Source of the DNA: JAWXCM01 sp034408745
Lineage (GTDB): Bacteria > Acidobacteriota > Terriglobia > Bryobacterales > Bryobacteraceae
Assembly (NCBI GenBank): GCA_034408745.1
Contig: JAWXCM010000219.1
Span: 1-13,606, forward strand
Length of the DNA: 13,606 bases
Direction of reading: 5' to 3'
In this document: in pieces, positions 1-7,535 of the stretch
Layout: the number at the start of each line of letters is the position of its first letter
Numbering within the stretch: the stretch's first letter is position 1
Made by a program: the position numbers and the translations under genes
The notes under the pieces: generated by a model
Databases searched by the model: none
The model's input: only the letters and a program-made list of their open reading frames with translations
What the model was told of the DNA's origin: nothing

Positions 1-808
1 ATCCCGTCGGAATCGCCAGTCCCACCGTCCGGGCCCCCGCCCCGAGGCTCTCCATCCGCGCGATCATGCGTGGCAGAGCCGCCTCCGACGACGACGTGCC
101 CAGCACAATCATCAGCTCCTCGCGAATGTACTTCAGGAAACGCCGGATGCTGAATCAGTGCGCTCGCCCAATTAGCCCCAGAACCACGAAGATGAACACC
201 AGACACGTCAGATAGAACGCCGCCATCAGACGAGCCAGCGACAGCAGACTCTGCATCTCATAGCTGCCGATGGTGAACGCCATCGCGCCGAACGCGCCCA
301 GCGGAGCCACCTTCATCATCAGGCCCACAATCCTGAACAGCACCTCGGATGCCTGCTCCAGAAAACTGGAACACGATATTCGCCCGGCCTCCGCACACCT
401 GTAGCGCCAGCCCGGTCAACACCGCCAGCAGCAGAACCTGGAGAATCTCCCCTTTGGTGAAGGCATCCAGAAACGTGGTGGGGATGATGTCCAGCAGGAA
501 ATCCACCGTGCCTTTCATCTTGCCCGGACCCGCGTACGCCTTCACCGCGCTCTGGTCCAGTGTGGTCGCATTGATGTACATCCCCGCGCCCGGCTGAGCC
601 AGGTTCACAACCGCCAGCGTACTCACCACCGTGCAGAAGATGATCGGCGCGATGATCATCTGAATCAGCCTGATGAACGCATCGCCCAACGGCTTCATCC
701 CGGCGCCGGTTTGTGGATACACCACGCCCAGCCCTATGCCCGCGCGATGGCGATCAGCACCTGGGCGCAGAGCGTGCCGGAGGATGAACTCCGGGTTCCC
801 GCAGCCAT
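1..808 (-). pseudogene. dctA: Broken DctA-type dicarboxylate/amino acid:cation symporter
   Basis: This is a decayed inner-membrane symporter of the DAACS family (proton or sodium-coupled uptake of C4-dicarboxylates or acidic amino acids). Family blocks are clear but fall in different frames: CAQVLIAI, KPLGDAFIRLIQMIIAPIIF, NLAQPGAGM, GEILQVLLLAVLTGLAL, LFRIVGLMMKVAPLGAFGAM, and FLKYIREELMIVLG followed by TSSSEAALPRM. Lesions seen: a frameshift near 735-745, between LIAIARA-stop and GIGLGVVYPQTG; an extra base in the A-run at 362-365 (FQF then frame change to LEQASEVLFRIVG); and an in-frame TGA at 155-157, where the family has Gly in a -GFSI- context. In addition FCTVV runs directly into STLA-VVNLAQPGAGM near 605-635, so roughly 30-40 residues usual in the family, including membrane-spanning sequence, are missing. 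The reading begins at ATG 808, 2 bp after the receptor stop, so it was probably co-transcribed with that gene. The 3' end lies before the window. DctA versus a GltP-like relative is not fully resolved. Confidence 0.85.
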
Positions 809-810
809 CG

Positions 811-3800
811 TTAGAAGACCAGCTTCAACGCCATCTGGATGACGCGGGGATTCCCCGTCGTGTTGCGGATCACGCCGTAGGTGGCCGCGGTGATGCCGCT
901 GCCCGGATTTGCGAAGTTCACAATATTCAGCATGTTGAAGAACTCCGTCCGCCATTCAGCATGGATCTTTTCCCGGATCGCAATGTCTTTGTTTACCGAC
1001 AGATCGATGTTCCGCTGGGCCGGTCCGCGAAGGATGCCCCGTCCCGTGTCGCCGAAACCATTGCCAGCCCGAACGAACGCCGCCGTGTTGAAGTACTGGG
1101 TCAGACGATCCTGCGTCCGGCCCGATTTCGTCGCCGTCTCCACCGTCGCCCCGGGGGCCCAACTCGCGCGGCTGGTGGCGGTGCCGTACAGCGCCGCGCC
1201 GCTGGAATCCAGAATGCTGATCGGCGTACCGGTCTGCGCGATCGCCACGCCCGCCAACTGCCATCCTCCCAGGATTCGTTTGCCGAAGCCCGGGCTGGGA
1301 ATCAGGTAGCTGAAGTTGATCACCATGCGGTGCGCGCGGTCATAGTCAGACGGGCCGCGATTCAAACTGAGCCGTGTCTGGTCGCCGTCGAGGCCGGTGA
1401 ACGTCGCGCCCGTGCCCGAGCCCGAGTTGTTATCCAGAGACTTGGCCCACGTATACGACGTCAGTAGCCGCAGGCCCTTCGACATGCGCCGCGTCCAGCT
1501 CGCCTGCAGCGAATTGAACCGGGAATCGGTCGACGTTTCCAGCCACACCAGTCCGGTTGGGGAGAAGCCCACGTACGGAGCGCGCAGTTGCACGTTGGCC
1601 GTGGTGCTGGTCGTCTGCCCGTTCACCGGGCGCTCCGGCGTAGCCAGAATGGGCTGGTTGATCAGCCTCTGGGTGGCCAGCCGCGAGCCCTTGGTGCCCA
1701 CGTAGCCAATCTCAATCAGGTTGCTCGCCGTCAGTTGGTATTGCAGATTCAGTCCCCACTGCTGCAAATACGGAGTCTTCAGCGTGGGGTCCACCGCGTT
1801 CAGGCCGATGGCCGGCCGGGCGGTGGTGTAGGGCGCTCCGTAAAGCAACGGCGTCACAGGAAACGCGGATGCCAGGGGCAGTGTCGGGAACGGGTTCGCC
1901 AGCGAGTAGCTGATGTTGGCCGCGCCGGTGAGTTCCGTGCGGACGTAGCCCGGCAGAGACAGCGCCTCCAGCAGACCCAGTTGGTTCGACAGCCGGTCAT
2001 AGTAAATGCCGTATCCGCCGCGCACAGCGAGCTTCTCCGTCACCTTCCACGCCACGCCGAAACGCGGGGCGAAGTTGCGCGAGGGATCGTTGTCGATCAG
2101 AGTGTCTGAGACCTTCGGGATACCCGGGATCGCCTTTCTGGTGGAGGCGTTCTGCACAAAACCCGCCGTGCTTGAGCCATTTGGCGGCGCAGGCTGATAC
2201 AGCCGCGTGTCGAAGCTGCCGTTGCGGCCCAGCTTGTCCGTCGGGTAGCCCAGATAATCCCAGCGCACGCCGAGATTCACGCTCAGCCGCGACGTGATCT
2301 TCCAGTCGTCCTGCACGAACAGCGCGAAGTCCGTGATGCGGTCCATTCGATCCGTAACGCCGCTGGCTACGCTGGAGCTGTTGATGTTGCTGAAGCCCGT
2401 GCCGTTGCCGCCTTCAGCGATGGGGCCGCCGTTCAGGCCGGTCAGGAAATCGCCCAGGCTCTGCATCGTCAGCGTTCCCCGGAAGCGGTTGTTCGAATAG
2501 TAGTCGTCGATGTAGCGTCGCAACTCCACGCCGCCGCGGATGTTGTGCTTCCCACGGGTCCAGCTCAGCGTGTCGGCGAAGTGGTATGTGTCCTGCGCCA
2601 CGCCCTGGTCGGCGTTCACGCTGTAGCCCATGTTGAACACGCCGGTGACGATAATCTGCGGAATATCCGGAAATACCGACGAGTTAAACCGCTCCATCCC
2701 GATGGATTTCAGCGGGATCTGGTTCTCCTGCACCACCGCGCCGAACAGCCGCGATACGCCCATGCGGGCTTCATTCACCAGGTTCGACGTGAACACGTGC
2801 GTGTCGGTAAGGCTGAACAGCCGGCTCTTGAAATCCTGCGTCGTGCCGAAGCCCGGAATGGTGGCCGCCGGCAGCGGCTGGAAAGTTGGCTGTTCCGACA
2901 CAATCGACTTGAACACCAGCCGATTGCGCGAGGTGAGCTGATGGTCCGCGTTGGAGATGAACTGGTTCTCCGAGTAGCGCGCGGGAATCGAGACGGTGTA
3001 ATTCACGCCCACCGCGGTGGTCCGCGGCGAGGGAATCACATACTGCCCGTTCTCCCACTGCAGCCCCAGCAGCGCCAGCGAGACCGGGTTGATGTTCGAC
3101 CCGTCGGCGAGAATCGTGGGACCTCCGCGGGTGCCACGCAGACCGCCGAAGGCCCGGCCGAGAGACGCCCGGCTCCGGTCGAGCGGAATCTGGGGCAGGT
3201 TCAGTGAACTCGAACCCGACAGCCCGTTCCGCTGCCGTGTGCCCTGATATGAGAAGAAAAAGAAGGTCTTGTTGCGAACCACCGGCCCGCCGATGTTGCC
3301 ACCGAACTGGTTCTGCTTCAGTACAGGACGGCTGCTGCCGGTGGAATTGAAGAAGAAGCTGTTCGCGTTCATTTCGTTATTGCGGAAGAATTCAAACAGC
3401 GTCCCGTGGAATTCCGGCGTTCCGGAGCGCGTCACCAGAACCACCGCCGCGCCGCCGCTGCGGCCGCTCTGCGCGTCGTACAGGCCGGTCTGCACCTTGA
3501 ACTCCTGAATCGCTTCGGGTGACGGAGCCACCAGCCCGTTTGACGCGAAGGCGTTCTCGTTTGAAGTGTTGCTGTGAATGTTCACCGCGTCCACGCCGTC
3601 GATGTAGACCGAGTTCGAGCCCAGCCGCGCGCCCCCCGACGAGATATTCTGCGTGCCACGGCCCAGCGCTCCCGCGTCGTTCAGCGGACCCGAGGTACCC
3701 GGCGACAGCGCCAGCAACTGCGTGAAATTGCGCGTGGACAGCGGCAGTTCCTTTACCGCGCCGCCGTCTACAACCCGCCCCAGCGCCGCTGACTCGGTCT

Positions 3801-4173
3801 GGAGCAGCGGAGCGGTCGAGGTCACATTGATTGACTCGGCCACGCTCGCCGGTTGCAGCGTGAAGTCCAGACCCAGACGCTCCGTGACGCCCAGAACCGC
3901 CGTGCCGATGCTGGTGGCGAAACCCGTCAGCGACGCTTCAATCCGGTAGCTACCCGGCGCGAGGAAGGGAAACGTATACTGCCCCGTGGTGGCGGTGGTG
4001 GCCTCCCGGCGCTCGCCGGTATTGGCGGAGATGGCCAGCACCTTCGCGCCGGCTACTACCGCGCCGCTGTCGTCGCGGATTACCCCACTAATCGTACCGC
4101 TGGTCTGGGCCCAGGCTGCCGCGGTCGAGGCGGCAAGAATGAGCAGGATGGCAATGCAGTTTCGGAACGTCAT
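811..4173 (-). CDS. Oar-like TonB-dependent outer membrane receptor with CarboxypepD_reg domain
   Basis: A 1120-residue outer-membrane protein predicted to import a large or scarce substrate using TonB energy; the substrate is unknown. Residues 1-22 are a signal peptide (hydrophobic ILLILAASTAAAWA, likely cleaved before QTSG). Residues 24-105 form a carboxypeptidase-regulatory-like beta-sandwich (GTISGVIRDDSGAVVAGAKV ... GQYTFPFLAPGSYRIEA). The plug follows, with ESINVTSTAPLLQTESAALG, ELPLSTRNF, YIDGVDAVN and a SPEAIQEFKVQTGLYDAQ block. The remainder is beta-barrel, ending in VIQMALKLVF with a terminal Phe, as expected for BAM-dependent outer-membrane proteins. The length is typical of Acidobacteriota Oar-like receptors. 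Its ATG overlaps the upstream hydrolase stop (ATGA, 4170-4173), indicating translational coupling, and the symporter pseudogene follows immediately. No evident TonB box was seen, which is common in this group. Confidence 0.93.
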   Translation of the reverse strand: MTFRNCIAILLILAASTAAAWAQTSGTISGVIRDDSGAVVAGAKVLAISANTGERREATTATTGQYTFPFLAPGSYRIEASLTGFATSIGTAVLGVTERLGLDFTLQPASVAESINVTSTAPLLQTESAALGRVVDGGAVKELPLSTRNFTQLLALSPGTSGPLNDAGALGRGTQNISSGGARLGSNSVYIDGVDAVNIHSNTSNENAFASNGLVAPSPEAIQEFKVQTGLYDAQSGRSGGAAVVLVTRSGTPEFHGTLFEFFRNNEMNANSFFFNSTGSSRPVLKQNQFGGNIGGPVVRNKTFFFFSYQGTRQRNGLSGSSSLNLPQIPLDRSRASLGRAFGGLRGTRGGPTILADGSNINPVSLALLGLQWENGQYVIPSPRTTAVGVNYTVSIPARYSENQFISNADHQLTSRNRLVFKSIVSEQPTFQPLPAATIPGFGTTQDFKSRLFSLTDTHVFTSNLVNEARMGVSRLFGAVVQENQIPLKSIGMERFNSSVFPDIPQIIVTGVFNMGYSVNADQGVAQDTYHFADTLSWTRGKHNIRGGVELRRYIDDYYSNNRFRGTLTMQSLGDFLTGLNGGPIAEGGNGTGFSNINSSSVASGVTDRMDRITDFALFVQDDWKITSRLSVNLGVRWDYLGYPTDKLGRNGSFDTRLYQPAPPNGSSTAGFVQNASTRKAIPGIPKVSDTLIDNDPSRNFAPRFGVAWKVTEKLAVRGGYGIYYDRLSNQLGLLEALSLPGYVRTELTGAANISYSLANPFPTLPLASAFPVTPLLYGAPYTTARPAIGLNAVDPTLKTPYLQQWGLNLQYQLTASNLIEIGYVGTKGSRLATQRLINQPILATPERPVNGQTTSTTANVQLRAPYVGFSPTGLVWLETSTDSRFNSLQASWTRRMSKGLRLLTSYTWAKSLDNNSGSGTGATFTGLDGDQTRLSLNRGPSDYDRAHRMVINFSYLIPSPGFGKRILGGWQLAGVAIAQTGTPISILDSSGAALYGTATSRASWAPGATVETATKSGRTQDRLTQYFNTAAFVRAGNGFGDTGRGILRGPAQRNIDLSVNKDIAIREKIHAEWRTEFFNMLNIVNFANPGSGITAATYGVIRNTTGNPRVIQMALKLVF

Positions 4174-5138
4174 GGTTTCAGGTGCTTCCTCAGAAATGCA
4201 TAGACTTCAGTTCGCGACTGGACTGCCAGCCGGGTGTCGATTCGATTGAAGTGATGCCCACCGGGAGCATCCTCATAGATTTTGTGCTCAAACTCGCGGC
4301 CCGCCGCCTTCAGCGCGTCCACCAGATTCCGCACTTCGGTGATGTGGACCGTCCGGTCCGACGTGTTGCCATGCACCAGCAGGGGACGGCTCAGCCGGGC
4401 CACATGGGTCACCGGCGAGCGCTTCCGGTACTCCTCATCATCCTTCGAAGCCGCCTCGCCCGCGCTCTTCTCCATCGTGCTGACCATGGACTTCAGATAG
4501 CGCCGGCGCTCAATCAGATCGCTCACCGGCACTCCAGCATAGGCACAGGCGTACTTGCCGGGGTGGAAGAACAGGTTGAACAGCCCGATCATGCCCCCGT
4601 GGCTCCAGCCCACCAGGCCCGTGCGCGCCGGGTCGATGAAGGGATAACGCTCTACCATCCAGTCGCGCGCTCCCAGCACGTCGTCGTTCTCCCGGCCGCC
4701 GTAGTCGATGGCGTTCTTGTACGGATCCCCATAGCCCGTGCTGCCTCGGTAATCCGGAGCCACCACCACGTAGCCCTGTTCCAGCATCTCCCGCACGATG
4801 GTGGCGGCGTTCGCCGGACCGCCGGTCATGTGGTTGCTGTGGACCCCGCCATGAATCAGTACCAGCATCGGGTGCCGCTTCGTCCGGTCCAGCTTCTTCG
4901 GGACGTAGCTGTAGCCGTACAGGATCAACGGATCCTTGCTGGCGCCGCGCGGCAGACCGGTGTACCGGAAGGTGCGGACCTCGGCGATGTCGCCCAGTTC
5001 CAGTTTCCACAGGGCGTCATCGGCCAGCTTGGCGATGTGGTCCGGATCATTCACGGCGGTGTCTGAGGCATCGGACTGCGCCAGCACCGGCAGCGTGGTC
5101 AGGCCGAACATCAGGGTTCTGCGGGACAGGGATGGCAT
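4170..5138 (-). CDS. Prolyl oligopeptidase (S9)-type alpha/beta hydrolase, exported
   Basis: A 322-residue serine hydrolase of the alpha/beta fold, closest in motifs to the catalytic domain of S9 peptidases and related esterases. The N-terminus MPSLSRRTLMFGLTTLPVLA has a twin-arginine-like SRRTLM core followed by a hydrophobic stretch, so export is likely (Tat or Sec not settled). Visible elements: LVLIHGGVHSNH (about 92-103, strand plus oxyanion region), VVVAPDYRGSTGYGDPY (124-140, the classic S9 RGSTGYG segment), nucleophile elbow GWSHGG with Ser179, LLVHGNTSD with probable catalytic Asp261, and GGHHF with probable catalytic His295. There is no N-terminal beta-propeller, so this is a single-domain form. 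It is the first gene of the minus-strand unit and overlaps the receptor gene by 4 bp, which suggests that it processes the receptor's substrate in the periplasm. Peptidase versus esterase activity cannot be decided from sequence. Confidence 0.9.
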   Translation of the reverse strand: MPSLSRRTLMFGLTTLPVLAQSDASDTAVNDPDHIAKLADDALWKLELGDIAEVRTFRYTGLPRGASKDPLILYGYSYVPKKLDRTKRHPMLVLIHGGVHSNHMTGGPANAATIVREMLEQGYVVVAPDYRGSTGYGDPYKNAIDYGGRENDDVLGARDWMVERYPFIDPARTGLVGWSHGGMIGLFNLFFHPGKYACAYAGVPVSDLIERRRYLKSMVSTMEKSAGEAASKDDEEYRKRSPVTHVARLSRPLLVHGNTSDRTVHITEVRNLVDALKAAGREFEHKIYEDAPGGHHFNRIDTRLAVQSRTEVYAFLRKHLKP

Positions 5139-5283
5139 CTGCGCTCTTGAGACTACCGCCGATTCGCCGCGTGTCAGCCAGGTGCAGGGTAGTGCTGCGG
5201 TTAGCGTCCAGGTAGCGGCTCTAACCTGCTGAAACTAATCATGGTATGCAACGGTTCCCGGACTTGATTTAAGCTGTAAGGCA

Positions 5284-6573
5284 ATGGTTCGGGGGCAGGA
5301 TCACGATTTGTCGAAGTGCGCGGAGGCCGTTCTCCAGAGTGAAACCTTTCGCAACGCCCCCTCTTCGCGCCGTTTGTTGAAGTACATGGTGGACCATGCC
5401 GCGCTCGGCGGCGACAGCCAGTTGAAGGAATACACCATCGGGGTGGACGCCTTCGCCAAGCCCCCTGGCTACGATCCCCGCCAGGATTCCACCGTCCGTA
5501 TCCAGGTCGGTCGCCTGCGCCAGAAGCTGGCCGAGTACTACCGTCAGGAAGGCCGTCTCGATGCCCTGATGCTGGACCTTCCGAAGGGGCGGCTGAAGGT
5601 CGTTTGCGTGCCGCGCCCCGCCGTTCTGGCGGAGCCCGCGGATAATCCGGTAGCGGAAGAACTCCCCTCCCCGGTGGACGAAGAGGTTGTCGCCCCCGCG
5701 CGGAATCACTGGCGCATCGTCTCGCTGCTGCTGGCCGCGCTGCTGGTCGCGACGCTTGCCTGGGTGCTCGTCAACCGGCAACCCGCGCCCGCCGCCCTGG
5801 CGTGGACTCCCGAGCTCGACGAAATTTGGAAGCCCTTTACCAGCGCAGGGCGGCCTTTGCTGGTTTCCTTTGGCGACCCTCTGTTCCTCCAGTTCCGCGA
5901 CAAGACCTTGTTCCGGGACCCGGCCATCGACAACCCGGATGCGCTAACCCAGTCCGCGCAGGTGCAGTCGCTGCTGCGTCAGTCCGGTTCGCCTGAGGTC
6001 CGCCCCGTCCACTACTACGCCGCCGTCGCCGACGTGAATGCGGCCTTCCTGCTGGGCCGCCGTATTGGACCCCGCCAGCCTCTCCTGTCGCTGGTTCGGA
6101 GCAGCCAGTTGCTGTGGCAGCAAATGGCCGATGCCAACGTGCTCCTGCTCGGCCCGCCCCGCAGTTTCGGCGAGCGCCTCGGAAGCCTGCCGGTCTCGCT
6201 GGAAATCCGCGAGACGCCCGAGGGCTTCCGCGTCCGGAACCCGCGTCCGGGCGAGCCGGAACTGGTCCCGTATCGCGATACCTCCGGCTTCTTCGCCGAA
6301 GATGGCGAGGGGGGCGTACTGGTGACGCATGCCTCCGGCCCGCTGGGGAACACCGACGTGCTGATCTTCGCCAGCAACAGCACCTTCGGACGGATGGGGG
6401 CGGTGGACGCGTTTACTGATCCGCGCTTCGCGGCCGTGCTGGTGAGCAAGCTGAAGGGGACTTCCGGGAAGATGCCCAGATACTACCAGGTCTTGCTGAA
6501 GGTGAAGTACAAAAGCGGAGTGCCAACGGAGACCAGCTACCTGCTCCACCGGGAAGTCCGGCGGCGCGAGTAG
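5284..6573 (+). CDS. ToxR/CadC-like membrane protein with acidobacterial winged-helix-like N-domain
   Basis: A 429-residue protein with one predicted membrane helix. Residues 10-112 match a domain seen at the N-terminus of many Acidobacteriota proteins: SETFRNAPSSRRLLKYMVDHA, then QLKEYTIGVDAF, YDPRQDSTVRIQVGRLRQKLAEYY and LPKGRLKVV. The VRIQVGRLRQKL part resembles the recognition-helix region of OmpR-type winged helices, so DNA binding is a plausible inference. A Pro/Glu-rich linker (112-140) leads to a TM helix (about 145-164, IVSLLLAALLVATLAWVLV). Residues 170-429 would be extracytoplasmic and contain no motif I recognise. The gene is divergent from the hydrolase-receptor operon across 145 bp. 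The Shine-Dalgarno is weak (TAAGG only 2 nt from the ATG), but the start fits the domain boundary. Its final 63 codons are duplicated downstream (7344-7535). A sensor-regulator role is inferred, not shown. Confidence 0.8.
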   Translation: MVRGQDHDLSKCAEAVLQSETFRNAPSSRRLLKYMVDHAALGGDSQLKEYTIGVDAFAKPPGYDPRQDSTVRIQVGRLRQKLAEYYRQEGRLDALMLDLPKGRLKVVCVPRPAVLAEPADNPVAEELPSPVDEEVVAPARNHWRIVSLLLAALLVATLAWVLVNRQPAPAALAWTPELDEIWKPFTSAGRPLLVSFGDPLFLQFRDKTLFRDPAIDNPDALTQSAQVQSLLRQSGSPEVRPVHYYAAVADVNAAFLLGRRIGPRQPLLSLVRSSQLLWQQMADANVLLLGPPRSFGERLGSLPVSLEIRETPEGFRVRNPRPGEPELVPYRDTSGFFAEDGEGGVLVTHASGPLGNTDVLIFASNSTFGRMGAVDAFTDPRFAAVLVSKLKGTSGKMPRYYQVLLKVKYKSGVPTETSYLLHREVRRRE

Positions 6574-6582
6574 CTGGTCCCC
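6382..6582 (+). repeat. 201-bp direct repeat, copy 1 (native gene 3' end)
   Basis: This copy covers codons 367-429 of the ToxR-like gene, its TAG stop and 9 bp of downstream sequence. It matches 7344-7544 at an offset of 962 bp with three substitutions, at 6477, 6513 and 6525. All three are third codon positions and synonymous (Pro, Lys, Pro). Identity stops sharply at both edges. Confidence 0.97.
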
Positions 6583-6624
6583 CGCTCTCAGGCCCATCCG
6601 GGGCGGCGAACGGTGCGGGATGGA

Positions 6625-7062
6625 CTATTCAGAATGCGTCAGCGGGTTAACCCATCGCAACTGGTCGAAGCGGGCGAAATCTCCATCCGTCGAGCAGAGG
6701 TCGAGGCCATGTTCGATGGCGAGGGCAGCCAGGTGGGCGTCGGGAATCAGCTTGGCTCCCCCGCCGAGTCTGGTCAGGAGACGTCCCAGAATCTCCTGGT
6801 GGCGGGGGCCTGGCAGCGGTATCCAGGCATTGGGCGCGCTGAGCCAGTGCTCCACCTGGCCCCAGGCGAGGTTCACCGTGGCAGGCGACTCGTAGATGCG
6901 GGGATTAGTGACCAGGCGCATGAACCCGAGCAGGCACTCCCAGGGGAGGCCCACGCGGGTGGATTCGCTCAGTCTGGCATCCAGCCACTTAGCCGCTGAT
7001 TCGTGCTGTGGCGCCCTCCGGTCCCAGGCATAAACCAGCAGATTCACGTCCACCAGAATCAT
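6625..7062 (-). CDS. vapC: VapC-type PIN-domain ribonuclease toxin
   Basis: A 145-residue PIN-domain protein, the usual size for a VapC toxin. VapC proteins are Mg2+-dependent RNases that cleave specific tRNAs or rRNA and arrest growth when released from antitoxin. The acidic residues of the family are in place: Asp5 in MILVDVNLLVYAWD, Glu42 in LPWECLLGF, Asp108 in LIPDAHLAALA, and Asp126/Asp128 in LCSTDGDFARF. The start overlaps the stop of vapB (ATGA, 7059-7062), which is the normal antitoxin-first arrangement. The frame is intact, so the toxin is probably active and must be held in check. It is transcribed against the flanking ToxR-like gene and ends 51 bp from that gene's stop. The target RNA cannot be deduced. 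Confidence 0.93.
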   Translation of the reverse strand: MILVDVNLLVYAWDRRAPQHESAAKWLDARLSESTRVGLPWECLLGFMRLVTNPRIYESPATVNLAWGQVEHWLSAPNAWIPLPGPRHQEILGRLLTRLGGGAKLIPDAHLAALAIEHGLDLCSTDGDFARFDQLRWVNPLTHSE

Positions 7063-7307
7063 CTTCCGGTCTCACTTCGCTCGGCGTCATCCAGGACGTC
7101 CCAAACATTATCAAGGCTGGGGTAGCGGCAACTCCCCAGATCGACGGAGCGGGTACGAAAGACACGCCTCTCCGGAGGTGCGCTCAGGCGGGCGAGACCT
7201 TCCCGGAGAGCTTCGTTCACCACCTGTTTGAACGTGGTGTCTCTGGCCAGACGTACCTGTTCCAGCAGGGCGGCAACATCATCGTCGAGGCTCAGTGTCG
7301 TGCGCAT
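7059..7307 (-). CDS. vapB: VapB-type antitoxin (ribbon-helix-helix)
   Basis: An 82-residue antitoxin. The N-terminal MRTTLSLDDDVAALLEQV followed by FKQVVNEALREGLARL is the ribbon-helix-helix DNA-binding pattern of VapB antitoxins often paired with PIN toxins: one short strand (residues 1-7) and two helices (about 9-22 and 27-41). The C-terminal part (45-82, FRTRSVDLGSCRYPSLDNVWDVLDD) should wrap the toxin and block its active site. It lies directly upstream of vapC with a 4-bp overlap. The ATG at 7307 directly abuts a perfect inverted repeat containing an extended -10 element. This suggests autoregulation by VapB/VapBC and a nearly leaderless mRNA, since no Shine-Dalgarno is visible. Confidence 0.92.
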   Translation of the reverse strand: MRTTLSLDDDVAALLEQVRLARDTTFKQVVNEALREGLARLSAPPERRVFRTRSVDLGSCRYPSLDNVWDVLDDAERSETGR

Positions 7308-7333
7308 ACATCACAGCATATCAGTAGTGATGT
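7308..7333 (-). promoter_or_regulatory. vapBC promoter-operator palindrome
   Basis: ACATCAC (7308-7314) and GTGATGT (7327-7333) form a perfect 7-bp inverted repeat with a 12-bp spacer. On the minus strand the spacer and adjoining bases contain TGATATGCT (7323-7315), an extended -10 box (TG-n-TATGCT). A start about 7 nt downstream would fall at about 7308, next to the vapB ATG at 7307. An operator enclosing the -10 box is the usual design for RHH antitoxin autorepression. No good -35 is seen. Confidence 0.6.
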
Positions 7334-7337
7334 CTTG

Positions 7338-7535
7338 ATGCGTACCTTCGGACGGATGGGGGCGGTGGACGCGTTTACTGATCCGCGCTTCGCGGCCGTG
7401 CTGGTGAGCAAGCTGAAGGGGACTTCCGGGAAGATGCCGAGATACTACCAGGTCTTGCTGAAGGTGAAGTACAAGAGCGGAGTGCCCACGGAGACCAGCT
7501 ACCTGCTCCACCGGGAAGTCCGGCGGCGCGAGTAG
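7338..7535 (+). pseudogene. Orphan duplicated 3' end of the ToxR-like gene
   Basis: Codons 3-65 of this reading are identical at protein level to residues 367-429 of the ToxR-like protein (TFGRMGAVDAFTDPRF ... REVRRRE, then TAG). Everything upstream of residue 367 is absent; the upstream sequence is the antisense of the vapBC promoter and vapB. An in-frame ATG at 7338 sits two codons before the repeat edge, so a 65-residue peptide could in principle be made, but no Shine-Dalgarno precedes it and it would lack both the DNA-binding-like domain and the TM helix. It is best read as a gene fragment left by duplication or insertion. Translation of the remnant cannot be ruled out. Confidence 0.75.

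Noticed and set aside
258..725. A 155-residue membrane protein as an intact gene.
   Set aside because: Its last third is out of frame relative to DctA homology that continues in another frame; it is one fragment of the symporter pseudogene.
673..1467. Long plus-strand readings across 673-5066 and 10104-11000.
   Set aside because: These are antisense shadows of high-GC receptor and hydrolase genes, Arg/Pro/Ala-rich, with no recognisable domains.
6583..7343. vapBC segment as an insertion sequence.
   Set aside because: There is no transposase and no terminal inverted repeats at its edges; the flanking 201-bp repeats are gene sequence and far too long for a target-site duplication.
7008..7535. 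A 175-codon plus-strand reading ending in the duplicated gene end, looking like a novel fusion protein.
   Set aside because: Its first ~110 codons are antisense to vapB and the start of vapC, with no ribosome binding site; only the last 63 codons come from real coding sequence.
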